Assembly (NCBI GenBank): GCA_963971535.1
Contig: OZ020588.1
Span: 126,496,264-126,560,263 of the forward strand
DNA length: 64,000 nt
DNA from: Notolepis coatsorum
Taxonomy: Eukaryota; Chordata; Actinopteri; Aulopiformes; Paralepididae
Reading direction: 5' to 3'
A model generated the notes under the pieces. That model saw nothing but the letters and a program-made list of their open reading frames with translations. It ran no database searches and had not been told where the DNA came from. A program made the position numbers and the translations under genes. Positions 11,372 to 23,341 of the stretch are shown here, one piece after another (the first letter of the stretch is position 1; every line of letters starts with the position of its first letter).

Positions 11372-11459
11372 TGTTACGTTCTGGTTGCTGACTGCTGTCT
11401 GGAACCACCCACCATTCTGTCATCTGTCACTTGGCTACTGTCACCTGTCTCCCCTGTCA
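11372..11459 (+). repeat. Truncated 5' LTR of Gypsy 1
   Basis: The first 88 bp match the start of the 3' LTR at 15686. After CTCCCCTGTCA the sequence jumps into gag, so the remaining LTR, the primer site and the gag start have been deleted. Confidence 0.85.
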
Positions 11460-12400
11460 GCGCCAAGTTGGTTAGGCTGGGCGGGCTCGTCGCAGGAGAC
11501 GGCGCATTCGGCGCTGCTCACGGCCCAGCAGGCGCAAGTCGAGGTGGCCGGGGTAAGAGCGACGGTGGGAGAGACGGCGTCGGGAGAAGCGGCGTTCAAC
11601 GTCGAGGAGAGTCGGGAGCTATTGGGCACCAGGAGCGGATCCAGGAGCCACGGCTATCCCCACCGGGCCGCTACGCGGGATCACCGGAGGGATGCAGGGA
11701 GTTCATCACCCAGTGTTCACTCATGTTCCAGCTGCAGCCACGGTCATTCCCCTCTTCCAGATCCCAGGTCGCATACATCATCACCCTCCTCACTGGTCGA
11801 GCACTCTCCTGGGCTACGGCCGAATGGGAGAGCGGGGCGTCAATCTGCAACAGTGTGGATGCCTTTACCGGGGAGTTGAGAAGAGTCTTCGATAGGCCCT
11901 GCCGGCAGGGCCTCCGCACTGTCTCAGATTACGCCATTGATTTCCGGATCGTGGCTCGGGAGGCAGCTTGGCCGGAAATTCCCTGTGTTGTCTTGTTTGT
12001 CCAGCGGCTCTCCGCACGGATGAGGGACGAGCTCGCCGTGCGTGAGATCCCGGAGCAGCTGGAAGTGCTCATCAACATGGCCATTCGGATGGACAACCGA
12101 CATCGGGAGAGAGAGAGGGAGCGTGACGCTACTACCCAGGTACGTGTCCCTTCTCTTCCCGGTGTTGATAACTTCCTGCATTACACGAGTGGGCCACTGG
12201 GTGATGAATCCATGCAGCTTGGAGCGCTGTCGCTCTCGGACGACGAGCGGCGGCGCTTCATCGAGGAGCGACGCTGTTTCCGGTGCGGCCGCACCGGTCA
12301 TCGATTCGGCAGCTGTCGGGACCAGGCCGGCTCGACTCGGCGCCAGTCGGGAAGGGGTGGTGCTCCGCTGTGCTCACCTCAGCACTACCCACGGACACAC
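11460..12400 (+). pseudogene. Gypsy 1 gag
   Basis: The frame contains a retrotransposon gag core (SPEGCREFITQCSLMFQLQP and ALSWATAEWE), then the ESVRDYA-like region read here as RTVSDYAIDFRIVA. A CCHC zinc knuckle follows ([14 protein letters not shown]). The start is lost with the 5' deletion. The knuckle is followed by a shift into another frame for protease. Confidence 0.75.
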
Positions 12401-13938
12401 GTACATGTTTGGAGGTGGCGGTTAACTGTGGGGGTGACGTTAGGGGAACCAAGGCTCTCATTGACTCAGGGGTGGCGGGCAATTTTATACACTTGGTGAG
12501 GGAATGGGGAATCCCGGTCGAGGAGTTGGGGGTTCCTATCCCCATCTACGCCCTGGACGGTCAGCCCCTGGGCAGTGGGAGCGTCACTCAACGCACTGTT
12601 CCTGTACACATCCGGGTGGCGGGTGGGGGGTGGGAGTGGGTTCAATTGTTTGTTATTGTCTCCCCCTATTCTGTTGTGGTGTTGGGTCATCCCTGGTTGG
12701 CTTCTTGCAGACGTCATATTAATTGGGGCACGGGCGAACTTCAACGGAGGTCGACGTGGAGTCGGTCTTCGGCGAGAGTTTGTCCATTCCCTTTCCCCCC
12801 CCCCTCTTCTGTTTTGTCTCCCTCTTCTCTCTCCAGGATGGTGGGGAGCGTCGCAGATTATGTTCTACCCTCTAACCCCGATTTGATAGGGGTTCCTGAG
12901 ATCTATTGGGACCTTGCAGACGTTTTTAGCAAAACGCGTGCTAAAGCACTACCGCCTCATAGATCATACGACTGTCCCATTAATCTCCTAGCCGGTACCT
13001 CCCCGCCCCGCGGGCGTATGTTCTCTCTCTCACGCCCCGAGACCTTGGCCATGAACACCTACATTGAGGAGGCATTGCTTGCGGGGCACATACGTCCTTC
13101 CACATCCCCTGCCGGCGCTGGCTTCTTTTTTGTTGGTAAAAAGGATGGGGGTCAGCGTCCGTGCATTGATTATAGGGGATTGAATGACGTTTCCATCAAG
13201 AACCGATATCCTTTACCTCTCATGGACACTGCCTTTGAGTGCAGGTCTTTTCTAAACTTGATTTACGTAATGCATACAATCTGGATTAGAGAAGGAGACG
13301 AGTGGAAGACTGCATTTAATACGCCTAATGGTCACTATGAGTATTTGGTCATGCCCTTTGGTTTGGCTAATGCTCCGGCAGTCTTCCACGCCCTGGTTAA
13401 CGACGTGCTGTGAGATTTGATTGGGGTGTCGGTGTTTGTTTACCTAGATGATATCCTAATTTTTTCTCGCGATATGGTGCAACACCAACTGCACGTTCGA
13501 GAGGTGCTAGACCGTCGCCTCAAGCATCAACTATTCGTTAAGGCTGAGAAGTGTGCGTTTCACACTGATACCGTTTCCTTCCTGGGCTTTGTGTTGACGA
13601 AGGGTGATCTTCGCATGGATCCAGCCAAGGTGAATGCAGTCTTGGACTGGCCACAGCCTTCGTCGCTCAAGGGGTTACAACGGTTTTTGGGCTTTGCAAA
13701 TTTTTACAGGCGCTTTATTCGCAACTTTAACGCCTTTGCCAATCCGTTAACAGCTCTCACTAAGGCCTCTCTCCCTGGCTTTGAATGGTCGCCTAGGGCG
13801 GAGTCGGCCTTCTGCGATCTCAAACGTCGGTTTACCTCCGCTCCTGTATTGATCCGCCACGATGCAGAGGTTCCGTTCATTGTGGAGGTGGATGATTCTG
13901 ACATCGCGGTGGGGGGGTGCTCTCTCAGAGAAGCTTAA
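12283..13938 (+). pseudogene. Gypsy 1 protease, reverse transcriptase, RNase H start
   Basis: The protease shows [12 protein letters not shown], with an aspartic DSG active site. The RT has [42 protein letters not shown] and the catalytic [21 protein letters not shown] follows, and then the start of RNase H. Between 13230 and 13275 two compensating indels scramble the segment that should read like LDLRNAY. A TGA at 13411-13413 stops the frame before YLDDIL. The frame is lost again near 13920. Confidence 0.85.
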
Positions 13939-15655
13939 AGGATGGGAAAGTGCACCCTTGTGCTTTTTTTTCTTGCCGTCTGTCGCCAGCCGAGCGTAAC
14001 TACGACGTGGGTAATCGGGAGTTGTTGGCTATCAAGTTGGCACTGGAGTAATGGAGACATTGGTTAGAAGGAGCGGCACATCCTTTCATTGTTTGGACCA
14101 ATCATAAGAACTTGGCTTACATCCAAGGGGCTAAACGCCTTAACGCTCGCCAGGCCAGCGTTATTCTTCACACGATTTCGATTTACCATCTCCTATAGGC
14201 CCGGTTCCAAGAACATCAAACCTGACGCGTTATTGTGCCAGTTTGATCTTCCTGGTCGGGAGGAGCAGCCCCATCCCATTATTCCACCGACCTTGATTTT
14301 GGCACCCGTGTCTTGGGGCATAGATAAGGTGGTAAGGTCGGCGCTGACACGGGAGCCCGATCCTGGTGGGGGCCCTCCGGGGCGGTCGTATGTGCCCAAG
14401 GCGGCATGCTCACGCTTGCTGCAGTGGGCACATGCCTCATCCCTCCAGGACCCTGGAATTTATCCGTAGGAGGTTCTGGTGGTCAACAGTGGAGGGGGAT
14501 ACGCGTTCCTTTGTGGCGGCCTGTCCGGTGTGCGCACGCAGTAAGACCTCTCGCCTTGCACCGGCAGGTCTCCTCCGGCCGCTTCCTATTCCTAAATGGC
14601 CCTGGTCGCACATATCCCTGAACTTTATTTCTGGCCTCCCCCTTTCGGACGGGTTCACCGCCATTTTGGTGGTGGTGGACCGGTTCTCTAAGGCGGCTCA
14701 ATTTATTCCCCTCCCCAAGCTTCCCTCGGCCCGAGAGACGGCTGATCTGGTGATACAGCATGTCTTTCGGGTCCACGGGCTATAACTGGATACCGTGTTG
14801 GACCGGGGTCCTCAATTCGCCTCCAGGTTCTGGAAGGCGTTTGCCGCCGGTCTTGGCGCCTCCGTCAGCCTTTCGTCTGGGTTCCATCCGCAGTCGAACG
14901 GGCAGACGGAGCGCGTCAACCAGGACCTGGAGGGGGTCTTGAGGTGTTACGTTGCCGGTTGCCCGGCAACGTGGAGTAGGAGGTTGGCCTGGGCTGAGTA
15001 TGCACATAATACCCTCCCGTCCTCCTCTACCGGTATGTCTCCATTTCAGTGTCAATATGGTTTTCAACCTCCTCTGTTTCCCGAGCAGGAGCAGGACACG
15101 GAGGTGCCCTCGGCCCAGGCACATGTGGCTCGCTGCCGCAGGACGTGGAAGCGGGTCCGGACGGCGCTGCAGAAGGTTTCGGTTAGAACCCAGCGGCAGG
15201 CTAACCGCAAGCGTCGTCCGGCTCCGGTTTACCGTCCTGGGCAGCGGGTTTGGCTTTCCACCCGGGATCTCCCTCTCCGGGTGGAATCCAGAAAGCTGGC
15301 TCCTCGCTTTATAGGCCCCTTTAAAGTGGTGCGTCGGGTGAATCCTGTGGCTTACAGGCTACGGCTTCCGAGCTCGATGAGGGTTCATCCGACGTTTCAT
15401 GTGTCCCTGTTGAAGCCATTCCTCTCATCGCCCCGCCGCTGCCTACGATTCCTCCACCTCGGTTTATTGGTGGTCAGCCCATTTACACGGTGCGGAGGAT
15501 ACTGGGTTGTAAGCGGAGGGGTAGGGGGTTTCAGTTCTTGGTGGATTGGGAGGGGTACGGGATAGAAGAGCGTTCTTGGGTGCCTCAAAGGGACATTTTT
15601 GATCCCAGCCTGATCGTTGATTTCCGACGGCTGAATCCCGAGGCCCCCAGGTGAA
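13939..15655 (+). pseudogene. Gypsy 1 RNase H remainder, integrase and chromodomain
   Basis: Fragments in several frames give RNase H (near 14090), the H2C2 zinc-binding part ([10 protein letters not shown]) and the integrase core. The first catalytic Asp position reads [11 protein letters not shown], where chromoviruses normally have LDF, so this Asp seems replaced by Asn. [15 protein letters not shown] and the [14 protein letters not shown] segment keep the second and third acidic residues. A TAA at about 14783 interrupts the core. The last part (about 15486-15652) reads as a chromodomain with [20 protein letters not shown] and [10 protein letters not shown], typical of chromoviruses. Confidence 0.85.
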
Positions 15656-15685
15656 CATCTGGTGCCATTCGTCAGGGGAGGGTAC

Positions 15686-16105
15686 TGTTACGTTCTGGTT
15701 GCTGACTGCTGTCTGGAACCACCCACCATTCTGTCATCTGTCACTTGGCTACTGTCACCTGTCTCCCCTGTCACTTAGTGCTGTCACTTAGGGTATGGTT
15801 CCTGATTGGCTGTCACGGGGGTGTGTGTGGAATGTTAGAAGGTGGTGTCTATTTAACCTTCCTATCTTCTGCTTGATCTCCGTCAGGTCTTCATTATAGC
15901 GTTCGGAGATAACGCGGGCGGTTCCGGTTCTGGACCACCACTAAGCTCCATTATTCTTATTCCCTCTTCTTCCTGCCACTCGGCATTGTATCCTAGTATT
16001 ACTCTTTGTGTTCTTTACTATTAAAACGAACCTGCTTAAGAGTACACCATCTCCGTCTCTGTGATTGCATACCACAATTGGAACTCACCTACCTCCATCC
16101 TGACA
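15686..16105 (+). repeat. 3' LTR of Gypsy 1
   Basis: It starts TGTTACG after the GGGGAGGGTAC polypurine tract and ends TGACA. Its first 88 bp match the truncated 5' LTR. The 3' border is placed by the repeated TAGGCC flank and may be off by one or two bases. Confidence 0.8.
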
Positions 16106-16839
16106 TAGGCCGTCGCTTTGCATTAATAGCCTATATTCTCAAATGGCATTTAATGGCTATCCGACTCCTCGCTATCCTCGGACGGACCAGTATACCTTAT
16201 ATCATATCATATTCATATTCATATCATAGTTTACTCTATCAGCCTACCCAGCATGTAATACGTTCTTTGTTAGAACTCAACTCGTTATTATTTTGCGCAT
16301 AGATTGCAGAAATACGGGAACGTTTTGATTTATATTAAAAGGATTTGACATTGTAAAACTAAATATGTGGAATTCTGTAAGCAGAATACAAGTCATATCA
16401 CCCACACGATATATGCTCTGTATCCAGAGCATGTATGCTTTTCATTAATTTAAGACACATTTATTGCAAGGGTTTTGTATACACATAAACTCAACAAATA
16501 ACCTCTGTTCTCGTTGCAATGCGTTTTTATTCTTTCTTATAGGAAGGGGGAAGAACACTATATCGTGGGTGTTCATATGACTTGTATTCTGCTTACAGGT
16601 TCGGGGTTCCACTTATTACGTTTAACAATGTCAAAGCCTTTTAAATATAATCAAAACGTTCCCGTATATCTGCAATCTATGCGCAAAATAATAATGAGTT
16701 GAGTTACGCGGAGCACAGTCAGTGCTTATTTCCGCGTTGTAAACATATTCTACCACCGGGCGCCAGCTACGCATTCTCCGAGCTGTTCGTAGATATACGC
16801 ACAAAGTCAAGCACAAGTTCAAATTGATAAGTCCCAACA

Positions 16840-16907
16840 TAACATAAAATTACGTAGCGGGCCACATTTGGCCTGCGGGCCTTGAGTTTGACACATATGG
16901 TCTAGAG
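16840..16907. mobile_element. Short hAT-like terminal fragment
   Basis: The segment with GGGCCACATTTGGCC and TTGAGTTTGACACATATG resembles a common hAT non-autonomous terminus. It fills the gap between the Harbinger-like copy 1 and the next hAT. Only one end is present. Confidence 0.35.
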
Positions 16908-16999
16908 CAGTGTTTCTCAACTGGTGGGTCGCGAGGGTCGCAGGGCCATTTTGAGTGGGTCGCGGATGTGTGTAAATCTTAATTTTTCTTTTTAAATAA

Positions 17000-17185
<186 letters not shown>

Positions 17186-17378
17186 TTCCCTGGGATGTTA
17201 AGCTAAGAAGTCTGCTAAGAAGCATATATTATTTATTATTATTATTTAATTTCATTGTGTTTTTATCCCTAGTGGCACTTTTGTTGCAACCCCAGTTATC
17301 CCATTAGTTCCCCCAAATGTACTGTAGGTATGTTATGTTAAGATAAGAAGTCTGCTAAGAAGTCTGCTAAGAAGCATC

Positions 17379-17738
<360 letters not shown>

Positions 17739-17952
17739 TTATTTCATTAGGACTTTAGCCCTAGTTGCACTTTTGTTGCACTTTTTTGTTTTTATTTCAT
17801 GTTTTTAACAGTGCATGAAATATTGTGTATTACTGCAAAAAAAATAAAAGGTGAAATAAATCATAGTGGTTAAAAATGTTGGGTCGCGACTTAATGACTA
17901 AGGAAAATGTTGGGTCCCGAGGCTAGCCCAGTTGAGAACCACTGGTCTAGAG

Positions 17953-18345
17953 AGAATGATTTATGACGTGATGGTACCGGACCGCATGGGTTGAAGAGGT
18001 TAAAGTGAGTGTGTACATGTGGATGTGTGTGCAGTGAGTGTAGAATTGTAGATGATGGGTTGTGTTACATAGTGTCTGTAGGAGCCATTTCATTTGATTT
18101 AATAGTTTTGACTAAATGGCGCCCCCACTGGTCACCCCTCGGGGGGGGGGGGCAAGCGGACAGCTCACAGCTGACCAAGTGGACAGCTGACGACATAACG
18201 TTACCAAACGTTAAGTCAAGTTAATTCATACTACACTAGTACACGTATGATCAATGCAATAATGAACACATATATATATATATCTTGTCATTTTAAACAA
18301 GTTACCATTCATTCATTCATCCATTATGCGTCACCCGCTGCGAAA
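17953..18345. other. Unassigned stretch
   Basis: No gene or repeat border is recognised. It includes a run of G residues near 18140 and short TA repeats near 18273. Confidence 0.4.
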
Positions 18346-18367
18346 TTAACAACAACAGAGAGAGAGC

Positions 18368-18405
<38 letters not shown>

Positions 18406-18409
18406 GAGG

Positions 18410-18475
<66 letters not shown>

Positions 18476-19417
18476 GAGAGAGCGAGAGAGAGAGAGACAG
18501 AGAGAGTTGTTAGTTGAAACATGGTCCAGGAGGGCTTGATAAAGTGTATATGTCCACTGTCCCACAGACTGTTGATGTATATCCACTGTCCAGTGCTAAC
18601 AAGTAGCTTCTTGTTAGCATAACACAACAGTACTGTGATGATGAGCTGTGTCTTTGCCCATTTCCGTGTCGAACAGCCTGCAAACTACCTGTCGTTCTAT
18701 CGCCCTGCTCTAAGACAAACTCTAACCTTAACAACTTTGAAAGAGTGCCTAAGCTTAACCGTCGAAAGAACTTGCCATCACGCTCTAAGACAAACTCTAA
18801 CCTTAACCAACTTCGAAGAGTAACTATAAGCCTAACCAGAACTGACGTCGGACAATCAGAGCGCGTCTCCGAGAAATGCGTTACGGAAAGTACTGGCGTC
18901 GCCAATCAGAGAGCGTCTCCGAGAAATGCGGCTACGGAAAGTACTGGCGTCGGCCAATCAGAGAGCGTCTCCGAGAAATGCGGCTACGGAAAGTATAGAC
19001 ACTGCTTGCTTAGATGATAATAGATCGCTTGAAAACGTGCCCGGCTTCCATCATAATACATCATATTTCAACGCACAGCGCGTTACGCACTGATTGGCTG
19101 CGACGGATACAGCAATGAAACCAGTGCACGCCCACTGTAAGTGCTATTGCGTCTAGCCTGAGAGAAATGCGGCTACGGAAAGTATTCTCTATCAGACAGT
19201 CACTTCCTGTTAATGAAAACAATTATTTATATTTGATATATTAACGTTATATTGTGCATTGGAAGCACAAACATACTTAAAATGAGTAAATATTATTAAT
19301 TTAAACATGTTTATTTTATTTTATTAGGGCTCTAAAAAAAATAAATAAAAAAAAAATTCTTCTTCTTTTAACAGGGAGGGCGGCGCTCTAGCGCCCACTA
19401 TCGGCCGGCCGCCACTG
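18346..19417 (-). mobile_element. hAT element (CAGTGGCGGC family), partial copy
   Basis: The end GGCCGCCACTG at 19417 and the interior match, in reverse orientation, the intact member at 32570-34441. The shared interior includes the repeated CCAAT-containing promoter-like units. Units with GAGAAATGCGGCTACGGAAA recur about every 57 bp at 18870-18990. The other terminus is not found, so this copy is truncated. Confidence 0.7.
18357..18506. repeat. (GA)n microsatellite
   Basis: About 150 bp of GA with occasional GC or GT interruptions, inside the partial hAT. The open frames it creates (Arg-Glu or Ser-Leu repeats) are artefacts. Confidence 0.97.
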
Positions 19418-19736
19418 CAAAAAATATGGTTGTGTCTCAGCCTCAGTCCAGCCCAGTGTTTTACATTACATCTGAGTAAAACCGACGACAAAAAAAGCGT
19501 TCCAAAATCCATTTCCTCATCCTCCGCTGTGTGTTCTAAAGTCTGAATCTCTTCTCGTTTTCGCTCAACAACTTTCACCTAGTTCCCTTATTCGCACCCC
19601 CCCAGGTGGTGTATCATTGGAAACGTTGGATTTTTCGCCATCAGTGGATGATCTGGCCGTTCTGGAGCGTCTGGATTCCGGGGTGGTCAATCTTTTCTTC
19701 TCTCACATCTGTTGTACAAGAAAAGGTTGGGTCATA
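19418..19736. other. Sequence between hAT end and DIRS-like ORF
   Basis: No terminal repeat of the DIRS-like element is recognised here. The gag-like frame is already open from 19617 without an ATG. A short minus-strand frame (19578 to 19324) has no recognised homology. Confidence 0.35.
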
Positions 19737-21455
19737 ATGTATTCCGCGGAGAGTAGACCCGCTAGACCTACTCTTCACCACCGGTTCTCCATTCCCGCCT
19801 CCGTCGTGCGCCTCGGTGCTGGGCTGTTGCCACTCTCGTGGTTGCCGACCCAGCCCGGGAGACTGCCGGTGGATAGTTTTCCTCACCGAAGAGCCGAGGG
19901 TTCGGTGCCGTCGCTCCGGCGATGGCCTGATCTCGACTCTGGTTCCTCTGGTTCTGGGGAATCGCCCGTTGATGAACGGGGGGTTGTTTTGGAGTCAGAG
20001 GATTTGCGACGCAAACTTTTCGCGTCTGCTCGCTCGCATCGCAAGATGGTGGCGTGCAGACGCGAACGGCCTGGGTTTGGGGAGCTGCTGGAGACCAGCG
20101 AAGATGCGTCCGGCTCGGGATTTCCGATGGAGACTGAGGACTTCATGGACGAGGCGGACGGATTTTTGTATGAGGGCCCCGTGGAGGAGAGTATCCCTCC
20201 TCAGGAGACCCCGGAGGGGGGGGGAAATGGCTCCATGGGGCGCCCTGTTCGAGGATGTCGAGGAACCACCTTGGCCTCATCGGCAGGATGCCCTACTGTC
20301 GGCCACATCGGATTGTGGCTCCTTGACCAGTCGCAGCCTGCTGTATGTGAGGGATGCAGGGTCGGTGGAGGAAGGTTCGCAGGGGACCTGCGGGCCTTGT
20401 TTCCCGAGCTCATGGCGGTAGCCGCCACCGCAAACGGTGTGCCGCTGCCGCTGCCATTGCCTGCACCTGTCCCTGATGACCTCATAGGCCATCCCTGGCA
20501 GCGTCCCCCAGTGAGAGGGGTGGACGTTGTCTACCCATTTTTCCCATCGATGGGGGCCTATGTTCGTCGGGGTCAGGCGGTGACCAACATCATGGGACTA
20601 ACTCCTACCTACGTACCAGTTACGCGGGTAGCAGGGTTGGTCAAAGGTATGGGGGAGGGCGTGCCTCGGCTTGACAGTCCGATGGCCGCGCTCCTCTGTC
20701 CGGATATGGTGTGGGAACCACTATGCAAGCCGGTCCTCCAGGGGAAATCGGCTAGGCGATTGGCTTATTGGGGTGACCAGTCATTTATCGCTGGTACACA
20801 ATCGCTGGCTGCGGTGTCTAACATCTCCCACCTGGCTAGATTTGTATCAGGGATAATGACGGGCGGCACGGACCACCTGGCTAGATTTGTATCAGGGATA
20901 ATGACGGGCGGCACGGATCTGACCGAGGTGAAATGCGATCAGATCACCCAGGCTGCGGGAGCTGTCCTGCATCTTTCCCAGGTGCTGGCCATAGCCATGG
21001 GGAAAGTGCGCGCCCTGGCCACCCTGGGCCAGCGTCACCTTTGGCTGGAGCAGGCCCGTGTGCCAGAGAAGAAGAGAGCTCCTCTTCTGACGGCCGCCCT
21101 CTCCGACGCTGGCCTGTTCGGGAAGGCCCTGCGGTTGATGACCTCAACATGCAGAGAGATGGCAGAGGAGAGATCCATCCTCCAACCCCATTTTCTGCCT
21201 CCCGTTCTTGCCGGTGGAGGCAGAAGGCTTCCGCGACGTCGAGCTGTCTCCGTCGCCGCTACCACTGACTCCGCCGCCGCTGCTGGCCCTGCCAAGAGGG
21301 CCAGGGGACGAAACGGCGCTTCTGCCACCGCCGGCCCATCCCAGACCGGAGGAGACGGTAGGGAACGTCGTGTCCAGCAGACTGTAACCTACCATCCCTC
21401 CGGGGCTCCCCGGGGTGGCAAGACTCGAGCGGCGCGAGGTGGCAGATGCCGTTAG
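19737..21455 (+). CDS. DIRS-like retrotransposon gag-type ORF
   Basis: A long open frame, about 570 codons from the first in-frame ATG (the frame is open from 19617). The central and C-terminal part resembles ORF1 of teleost DIRS elements, with the block RHLWLEQARVPEKKRAPLL, then SDAGLFGKALRLM and a basic Arg-rich, Ala-rich C-terminus. The N-terminal half is acidic and not recognised. No reverse transcriptase or tyrosine recombinase frame follows. Inverted repeats of DIRS type lie about 3.2 kb downstream (24607-24945). The open frame suggests limited decay, so it may be a non-autonomous DIRS derivative. Confidence in the superfamily is moderate and rests on remembered family pattern, not a search. 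Confidence 0.6.
   Translation: MYSAESRPARPTLHHRFSIPASVVRLGAGLLPLSWLPTQPGRLPVDSFPHRRAEGSVPSLRRWPDLDSGSSGSGESPVDERGVVLESEDLRRKLFASARSHRKMVACRRERPGFGELLETSEDASGSGFPMETEDFMDEADGFLYEGPVEESIPPQETPEGGGNGSMGRPVRGCRGTTLASSAGCPTVGHIGLWLLDQSQPAVCEGCRVGGGRFAGDLRALFPELMAVAATANGVPLPLPLPAPVPDDLIGHPWQRPPVRGVDVVYPFFPSMGAYVRRGQAVTNIMGLTPTYVPVTRVAGLVKGMGEGVPRLDSPMAALLCPDMVWEPLCKPVLQGKSARRLAYWGDQSFIAGTQSLAAVSNISHLARFVSGIMTGGTDHLARFVSGIMTGGTDLTEVKCDQITQAAGAVLHLSQVLAIAMGKVRALATLGQRHLWLEQARVPEKKRAPLLTAALSDAGLFGKALRLMTSTCREMAEERSILQPHFLPPVLAGGGRRLPRRRAVSVAATTDSAAAAGPAKRARGRNGASATAGPSQTGGDGRERRVQQTVTYHPSGAPRGGKTRAARGGRCR
20829..20918 (+). repeat. 45-bp in-frame tandem duplication in DIRS-like ORF
   Basis: Two consecutive copies start at 20829 and 20874 with CACCTGGCTAGATTTGTATC. 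They encode a repeated HLARFVSGIMTGGTD peptide. The duplication is exact over 43 of 45 bases and keeps the frame, so it is recent. Confidence 0.95.
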
Positions 21456-23341
21456 GAGTGACTTTTTCCCCTCTGTGTCCCCTCTCCTACACCCTCCCCG
21501 GCCCCTCTATGATTTTGTGCCTTGACACTATTTAGTTATTAAATAAAAAAAGTTCCCCGATGGAGGGGGACTGTGTTTTGGCCGAACAAACTGTGTGTTT
21601 CTTCAAACAAATCATATGGTGGGGTTGTGTATATATGAATCTGCCCTTTTTTACGTTGTGGGGTGAGTTGTGTTGTGTTACGAGGTTAAGCAAGGTCTGC
21701 AACGTACACTCGGTAATAGGTTCTATTTAGCTTGATGCTCCACATGCAGTTAGAATTGGTGTTATTCCATTGCTTTAACTGAGTATATGTGTTTTCACAA
21801 TGCTGTGTTGTTAGTTGCAGTAATACTCGTACGCACACATTTCACGGCCTAGCCGTTTACTCTCGTTCAGCGTTTTTTCCTATGTATGACATAGGCAACG
21901 GGTATAGGATTCACGCACAGGCGACTTGTGTTTTGTTGTAAAACCATTTACACTTTTTGTGGGTAGCGGGCATTGTATTAGCTTCGCTATGCTTTGCTTT
22001 CTACCGGAGGTTTTTCAAGATGGCTACGGTTGTTTTTCTGTGTGTAGGGATAAAGGGTGTGTTTTCGGGAGGGGGTGTCGGATAAACCCCTCCTTTCCAC
22101 TTGATTGGTTTAGGGGATTTTTGATCTCTTCTGCTGAGCCAGTCAGGGCCAGGCCAGTGCTTGGCAGGGGGGGGGGGGGGGGGGGGGGGGTATTCTACCG
22201 ACTCCTGTTACATGCCAGGATCCGGTAGGTTTTCCCCGCCCGTTGTAGCGTTGTTGCTATGGCGACGCCTTCCATGAGCTGGTGTCTTAAAGATGTCGAG
22301 GTTGGGCGCAGGGCTCACAGTCCTGCTGCGCCCGGTTTATGTGTCAAACTTGAGTCAATTGGTCACGTGTCTCACAGTTTACATATCTTTTTCTTGACCA
22401 TAGTCTCATGTGGGAAGGTGTTTCTGGGAGGGTCTGGTCTTACACTCTGATTAAAAGGAGTGACTGGATTGAAATCAAGTGAAACACAGGGTTTTTACTC
22501 CCAGTTGTGCAGTTGGGTCATACGGGTGATGCCTTTTCTTTATTTTTATAAAGAGTTGAATGTGTCTTGATGGATTGGAAATGAGGGTCCCTGATGGAAA
22601 CAAGACTAACGTCTTTCTCAGGTCTGCCTCCCCTTAACCTATTGTGTGTATTGCCGTACTGGGTTGTACCCTTTCTGCAGTCTGTTGGGTAAATTTTTTC
22701 ATTCATTCATTCATGGAGTTGATTGCATCTCGCCCCTCTTGTCGTTTCCCTGGGCGTCTTGGGGATTCAATATGGTGGTCTAAACGGCCTATTGTTGATG
22801 TGGGTATGTCCAAACGCACACATAGTGCTAGCTCAGGATGTGCTTTTTGGGCCATTGGCTGACTAGCACGCCTTGATTGCTTGGGTGAAACAGCGTTTTT
22901 ATGGAGCAATTGGGATGGGGGTTTTTCCTCTTCCGACACCCTGTGTGGTTGTCTATGGGTTCCCGTTCATGTCAGGGGATGATGACGGAATGGGTCTGGA
23001 CATATGGGGAAGGGTCTCACGCCCTAGGGGTGGGCCACCGGGCGCGGTTCATACCGACACGTCTGGGTGGCGCCTTCTTTTTTATGTTGGGATCAACACG
23101 TATATCTGCCCCTTCTCCTGGGGTTGGCAGGTCGGCGTGATTAGGGCACGGGACTGGTTCTGGTCGCGCTGGTCCAGATCAGTTGCACCCGTTGTCCGCT
23201 GGGGATGCAGATCTGCTGTTCTGGTACCCTGAGGGACTTGGGGTTTTTTCAGGGGGAAAAATGCTAGGTCGGTCCGGGTGTCACAGGGTTGAGCGTTATG
23301 GGACCCTTGTTAGGTGCGTTGTATTCTGCACTGTCGTAATG
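21456..23341. other. Non-coding interior of the DIRS-like region, part 1
   Basis: G/T-rich sequence with no RT, RNase H or recombinase frame in any of six frames. It includes AATAAA near 21541, a G-run of more than 20 bases near 22168, and a LINE-like 3' end at 22540-22712. Confidence 0.5.
22540..22712 (+). repeat. LINE-like 3' end with (ATTC)n tail
   Basis: Plus-strand copy of the unit at 345-445 and 33853-34010. It ends in ATTCATTCATTCATTCAT and inserts into the DIRS-like interior. Confidence 0.65.

Larger units (their letters stand above)
11372..16105 (+). mobile_element. Chromodomain Gypsy (chromovirus), decayed
   Basis: The 3' LTR (15686-16105) starts TGTTACGTTCTGG and ends CCTGACA. 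The 5' LTR is cut to its first 88 bp. Gag, protease, RT, RNase H, integrase and a chromodomain are readable in order but broken by frameshifts and stops. The flank TAGGCC before the original insertion point (now left of BEL 1, at 5005-5010) recurs right after the 3' LTR at 16106-16111, which marks the target duplication. Confidence 0.85.
4274..16839 (+). mobile_element. Harbinger-like non-autonomous DNA transposon, copy 1 (interrupted)
   Basis: The left end GGCCCTCATTTATCAAC and the following 740 bp match the left part of copy 2 (43962). After removal of the nested retroelements (5012-16105), the rest at 16106-16839 matches the right part of copy 2 almost to the end, but the right terminal repeat is lost. 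No transposase is encoded. The superfamily call comes from copy 2, which shows a 3-bp target duplication. The element without inserts is about 1.5 kb. Confidence 0.65.

Noticed and set aside
18247-18627. Arg-Glu and Ser-Leu repeat frames
   Set aside because: They come from the GA microsatellite; the same applies at 29500-29980.
22873-23232. 119-codon ORF in the DIRS-like interior
   Set aside because: No motif of RT, RNase H or recombinase. Composition fits a chance frame in G-rich DNA.
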